From the NCBI GenBank assembly GCA_023262125.1, contig JALRDT010000119.1, forward strand, positions 1-30,603: DNA of 30,603 nucleotides. The letters are read 5' to 3'. A model generated the notes under the pieces. That model was not told the DNA's origin, made no database searches, and saw nothing but the letters and a program-made list of their open reading frames with translations. Below, piece by piece: positions 27,682 through 30,603 of the stretch. The position numbers and the translations under genes are program-made. The DNA comes from Candidatus Nanopelagicaceae bacterium (GTDB lineage: Bacteria > Actinomycetota > Actinomycetes > Nanopelagicales > Nanopelagicaceae). The stretch's first letter is position 1; every line of letters begins with the position of its first letter.

Positions 27682-29748
27682 TTACTCCGCCTCTTCCATA
27701 GCTCTAAGCTCTCGCTTCAAATCTTTAATTTCATCGCGTAATCTAGCGGCTAATTCGAATTGCAATTCTGATGCTGCACCACGCATTTGTTCGGTGAGTG
27801 ACTCTATCAACGCTAATAACTCTTGTCTTGGCAAGCTCACGAGAGTCTTGCTGTGTACGCCGATTGCGGGCAAATCGTTACGTTTACCACCTATTAACTT
27901 TTGCGTGTCTTCCTCTTCTTTAGCAATCAATTCGGTGATATCTGAAATCTTCTTACGCAGAGGCTGCGGATCGACGCCCTTTTCGGTGTTATAGGCAATT
28001 TGCTTTGCTCGACGTCGATTCGTTTCATCAATTGCCTTTTGCATCGAATCTGTCACATTATCTGCGTACATATGCACTTCTCCAGAAACGTTTCGAGCGG
28101 CACGACCGATCGTTTGAATCAAAGATGTTGCAGATCGCAAGAATCCTTCTTTGTCAGCATCTAAAATTGAAACCAACGAAACTTCTGGAAGATCCAAGCC
28201 TTCGCGAAGTAAGTTAATTCCAATTAATACGTCATATTCGCCGAGTCTTAATTCTCTAAGCAGTTCTACGCGACGCAAGGTATCCACCTCAGAGTGCAAA
28301 TAACGAACTCGCACTTTACGTTCTTGTAGGTACTCTGTTAAATCTTCAGCCATTTTCTTGGTTAATGTTGTTACAAGTACGCGTTCATTGCGTTCAGCGC
28401 GTAAATTAATTTCGCCAAGGAGATCATCTATTTGTCCTCTAACTGGCTTGAGTACAATCTTTGGATCAACCAAACCGGTCGGGCGAATCACTTGCTCAAC
28501 TACCTCTCCACCAGTTTTTTCTAACTCGTATTTACCCGGTGTCGCGGAGAGATAAACCTTCTGACCTACTCGTTCTAGGAACTCCGGAAACTTAAGTGGA
28601 CGGTTGTCCATGGCACTTGGCAAACGAAATCCGTGCTCAACCAATGTCCGTTTTCTAGAGGCGTCACCTTCGTACATCGCACCGATTTGTGGAACAGTGA
28701 CATGGCTTTCATCAATGACTACTAAGAAATCTTCTGGAAAATAATCTAAAAGACAATTGGGCGCACTCCCCGGTTCGCGATCATCTAAATAGCGAGAATA
28801 GTTTTCAATTCCACTGCAAAAACCAAGTTGTTGCATCATCTCCATATCAAAAGTGGTACGCATCCGAAGTCTCTGCGCTTCTAACAACTTTCCTTGTTTT
28901 TCAAATTTCGTAACTTGCATTTCCATATCCGCTTCGATTTCAGCAAGAGCGCGCTTCATGGTTTCTGGACCGGCGGCGTAATGCGTAGCAGGAAAGATAT
29001 ACATTTCGCTTTCGTCACGGATTATCTCTCCGGTCAATGGATGTAACGTAGTGATTCGTTCTATTTCATCACCAAACATCTCAATTCGAACTGCGAGTTC
29101 TTCATACATTGGGATAATTTCAATAGTGTCTCCACGAACTCGGAAAGTCCCACGTTCGAAAGCCAAGTCATTTCTCTTGTATTGAATATCTACAAATTTT
29201 CGGAGTAATAAATTTCGTTCAATTTCCTCGCCGACTCTAAGTCTTACCATCCGATCTACATACTCTTGAGGGGTGCCTAGTCCATAGATGCAAGAAACCG
29301 TTGCTACCACGATGACATCACGACGTGTTAATAAACTATTTGTAGCTGAATGGCGTAAACGTTCAACTTCTGAGTTAACGCTAGAATCTTTTTCGATAAA
29401 GGTATCAGTTTGAGGAACGTATGCTTCTGGCTGATAATAGTCATAATAACTAACGAAATATTCGACAGCATTATTCGGTAGTAGTTCTCTAAATTCATTA
29501 GCCAACTGAGCTGCCAAAGTTTTGTTGTGTACAAGTACCAAAGTAGGTCTTTGCAACCTTTCAATCAACCAAGCAGTAGTTGCAGATTTACCGGTACCGG
29601 TTGCTCCTAAGAGAACCACATCCTGTTCCCCAGCGTTGATTCGGCGTGCAAGATCCTCAATCGCTTCTGGTTGATCGCCGGCAGGTTGATAATCAGAAAT
29701 AACTTGAAATGGCGCTACTCGACGTTGCAAGTCAGTTACGGGGCGCAT
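27682..29748 (-). CDS. uvrB: UvrABC system protein B (helicase)
   Basis: This 688-residue helicase loads on damaged DNA and recruits UvrC. It has Walker A G-A-T-G-T-G-K-S (48-55), the damage-probing beta-hairpin [14 protein letters not shown], helicase motif V-V-I-D-E-S-H, motif [10 protein letters not shown], and a C-terminal UVR coiled coil (about 650-685). The ATG lies inside coaE, overlapping its 3' end by 17 bp, so the two are co-transcribed. Confidence 0.98.
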   Translation of the reverse strand: MRPVTDLQRRVAPFQVISDYQPAGDQPEAIEDLARRINAGEQDVVLLGATGTGKSATTAWLIERLQRPTLVLVHNKTLAAQLANEFRELLPNNAVEYFVSYYDYYQPEAYVPQTDTFIEKDSSVNSEVERLRHSATNSLLTRRDVIVVATVSCIYGLGTPQEYVDRMVRLRVGEEIERNLLLRKFVDIQYKRNDLAFERGTFRVRGDTIEIIPMYEELAVRIEMFGDEIERITTLHPLTGEIIRDESEMYIFPATHYAAGPETMKRALAEIEADMEMQVTKFEKQGKLLEAQRLRMRTTFDMEMMQQLGFCSGIENYSRYLDDREPGSAPNCLLDYFPEDFLVVIDESHVTVPQIGAMYEGDASRKRTLVEHGFRLPSAMDNRPLKFPEFLERVGQKVYLSATPGKYELEKTGGEVVEQVIRPTGLVDPKIVLKPVRGQIDDLLGEINLRAERNERVLVTTLTKKMAEDLTEYLQERKVRVRYLHSEVDTLRRVELLRELRLGEYDVLIGINLLREGLDLPEVSLVSILDADKEGFLRSATSLIQTIGRAARNVSGEVHMYADNVTDSMQKAIDETNRRRAKQIAYNTEKGVDPQPLRKKISDITELIAKEEEDTQKLIGGKRNDLPAIGVHSKTLVSLPRQELLALIESLTEQMRGAASELQFELAARLRDEIKDLKRELRAMEEAE

Positions 29749-30322
29749 TTAATTCTTCCCAAATTGCCTCTACTTTTCGCAGAAGCTCTTCCTCGGTTCC
29801 GTCGTTTTCGATTTGAATATCTGCGATTGCTCTTCGCTGTTCAGGAGTTGCCTGATTGGAAATTCGCTTTTCGATTTCTGATTGAAGCAAACCGCGGCTC
29901 TTTAGCCTTTCAATTCTTAATTCAAGAGGGGCTTCGACCGTTATCACCTTATCAAACTTTGATGCGGCATTAGTTTCTACCAACAACGGAATTTCGTAAA
30001 TCAAAATTTGATTCTCATTCAAACTATTTCGGGCTTGGGTTAATGCTTGTTGAACTTTTGGATGAATTATTGCTTCGAGAGCTTTGCGCTTGATTGGATC
30101 GGAGAAAACTATTTCTCCAAGAGCGCGTCGGTCGATATCGCCATCTTTGAGAATAACATCCCCAAATTCAGAGATCACTTGATCAAAACCTTCACTGCCA
30201 CGTTCTATTGCTTGGCGCGCAAGTTGGTCTGCATCGATTACCTCAGCACCCAATGAGTAGAAGTAATTTGCAACTAAAGATTTGCCGGATCCAATTCCGC
30301 CAGTCAATGCAATTACGCTCAT
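29732..30322 (-). CDS. coaE: Dephospho-CoA kinase
   Basis: This 196-residue kinase performs the last step of coenzyme A synthesis, phosphorylating the ribose 3'-hydroxyl. It has the P-loop G-G-I-G-S-G-K-S (8-15), D-A-D-Q-L-A-R (about 35-41) and the lid region [12 protein letters not shown]. Many actinobacterial CoaE proteins carry a C-terminal UPF0157 domain; this one is the short single-domain form. It lies downstream of a strong terminator and so probably has its own promoter in 30323-30343, where TAGGCT sits 7 nt before the ATG. coaE-uvrB linkage is conserved in the phylum. Confidence 0.96.
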   Translation of the reverse strand: MSVIALTGGIGSGKSLVANYFYSLGAEVIDADQLARQAIERGSEGFDQVISEFGDVILKDGDIDRRALGEIVFSDPIKRKALEAIIHPKVQQALTQARNSLNENQILIYEIPLLVETNAASKFDKVITVEAPLELRIERLKSRGLLQSEIEKRISNQATPEQRRAIADIQIENDGTEEELLRKVEAIWEELNAPRN

Positions 30323-30343
30323 ATATAAAAGCCTATCGGTAAG

Positions 30344-30374
30344 AAAAAAACCCCGTGAATTTCACGGGGTTTTT
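30344..30374. terminator. Bidirectional intrinsic terminator upstream of coaE
   Basis: A perfect 8-bp stem CCCCGTGA/TCACGGGG (30351-30358 and 30362-30369) with a 3-nt loop is flanked by seven A on the left and five T on the right. It can terminate in either direction. On the minus strand it ends the gene whose stop is at 30388-30386 and separates it from coaE. Confidence 0.9.
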
Positions 30375-30385
30375 GACTAATTTAA

Positions 30386-30603
30386 TTACTCGGCAGCAGG
30401 TGCTTCGGCCTCTGCCACTTTCGCGGCATCCTTCTGCTTCTTGTGTGCCATGAAACGTGCTTGAGCTTCAGCGACTGCAACAGCCGCGGCGTGAGCGAAT
30501 CGATTCGAAGCACCAATAACGAAAGTTTCGAAGATGTATCGTGGGTTTAATTGAGAGGACTCAACAGTCTTAGATGGGGCTTCCTGACGACCAGTTCCGG
30601 CGC
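30386..30603 (-). CDS. DnaA-like segment joined in frame to an unrelated acidic tail (partial, possibly chimeric)
   Basis: This is an open frame of 71 complete codons plus a stop, entering from the right edge. Residues encoded by roughly 30603-30465 match the end of the DnaA linker and start of its AAA+ domain: [10 protein letters not shown] followed by [13 protein letters not shown]. In DnaA the next residues would be P-A-x-A-Y-N-P-L-F and a Walker A loop. Instead the frame continues [15 protein letters not shown], then an Ala/Glu-rich tail and TAA at 30388-30386. By actinobacterial synteny the gene before coaE is usually rpsA, and a charged tail could be the RpsA C-terminus, though I cannot prove this. 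An assembly or amplification chimera, or a truncated DnaA fusion, would both explain it. Confidence 0.6.
   Translation of the reverse strand, partial: AGTGRQEAPSKTVESSQLNPRYIFETFVIGASNRFAHAAAVAVAEAQARFMAHKKQKDAAKVAEAEAPAAE

Overview
The window is a dense, mostly housekeeping stretch of an actinobacterial chromosome. It has 30 protein-coding genes (two cut by the window edges, one of those possibly chimeric), hardly any intergenic space, and many genes joined by 0, 1 or 4 nt. RbpA, WhiA, an InhA-type enoyl reductase, a DUF3099 protein, and the SufR/Suf and CtaA families place it in Actinobacteria. The low-GC codon usage, extreme compaction and apparently leaderless promoters suggest a streamlined lineage such as the freshwater Nanopelagicales (acI). 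That assignment is inference; no rRNA is present to test it.

Layout. (1) 1-1809, minus: the 5' end of infC, starting at an AUC codon behind a hairpin-rich leader, then fabI and fabG. (2) 1857-2808, plus: a DUF3099 membrane protein and SURF1. (3) 2791-10905, minus: a sufR-sufB-sufD-Rieske-sufC-sufS-sufU-sufT Fe-S assembly operon, ending in an ABC exporter half-transporter. (4) 10906-16338, plus, divergent from sufR with no intergenic base: ctaA (heme A synthase), then tkt-tal-pgi. (5) 16335-19978, minus: gapA-pgk-tpiA-secG-rbpA, preceded by a promoter, palindrome and intrinsic-terminator leader. (6) 20099-30322, minus: coaE-uvrB-uvrA-uvrC-rapZ-yvcK-whiA. (7) 30344-30603: a strong terminator and an ORF whose upstream half is unmistakably DnaA but whose C-terminal tail is not.

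How the genes work together: cytochrome oxidase maturation (SURF1, CtaA), Fe-S cluster assembly (Suf), the sugar-phosphate interconversion core (Tkt, Tal, Pgi), lower glycolysis (Tpi, Gap, Pgk), fatty-acid elongation (FabG, FabI) and nucleotide excision repair (UvrABC). Compared with the familiar actinobacterial order, zwf-opcA-pgl and ctaB are missing from the positions where they usually sit, which looks like streamlining. No tRNA, rRNA, CRISPR, insertion sequence or phage gene was seen, and no gap without a gene exceeds 300 bases. I found no convincing new multi-gene system. The observations most worth following are the DnaA-like junction at the right edge, the infC leader, the gapA leader and the zero-gap sufR/ctaA promoter.
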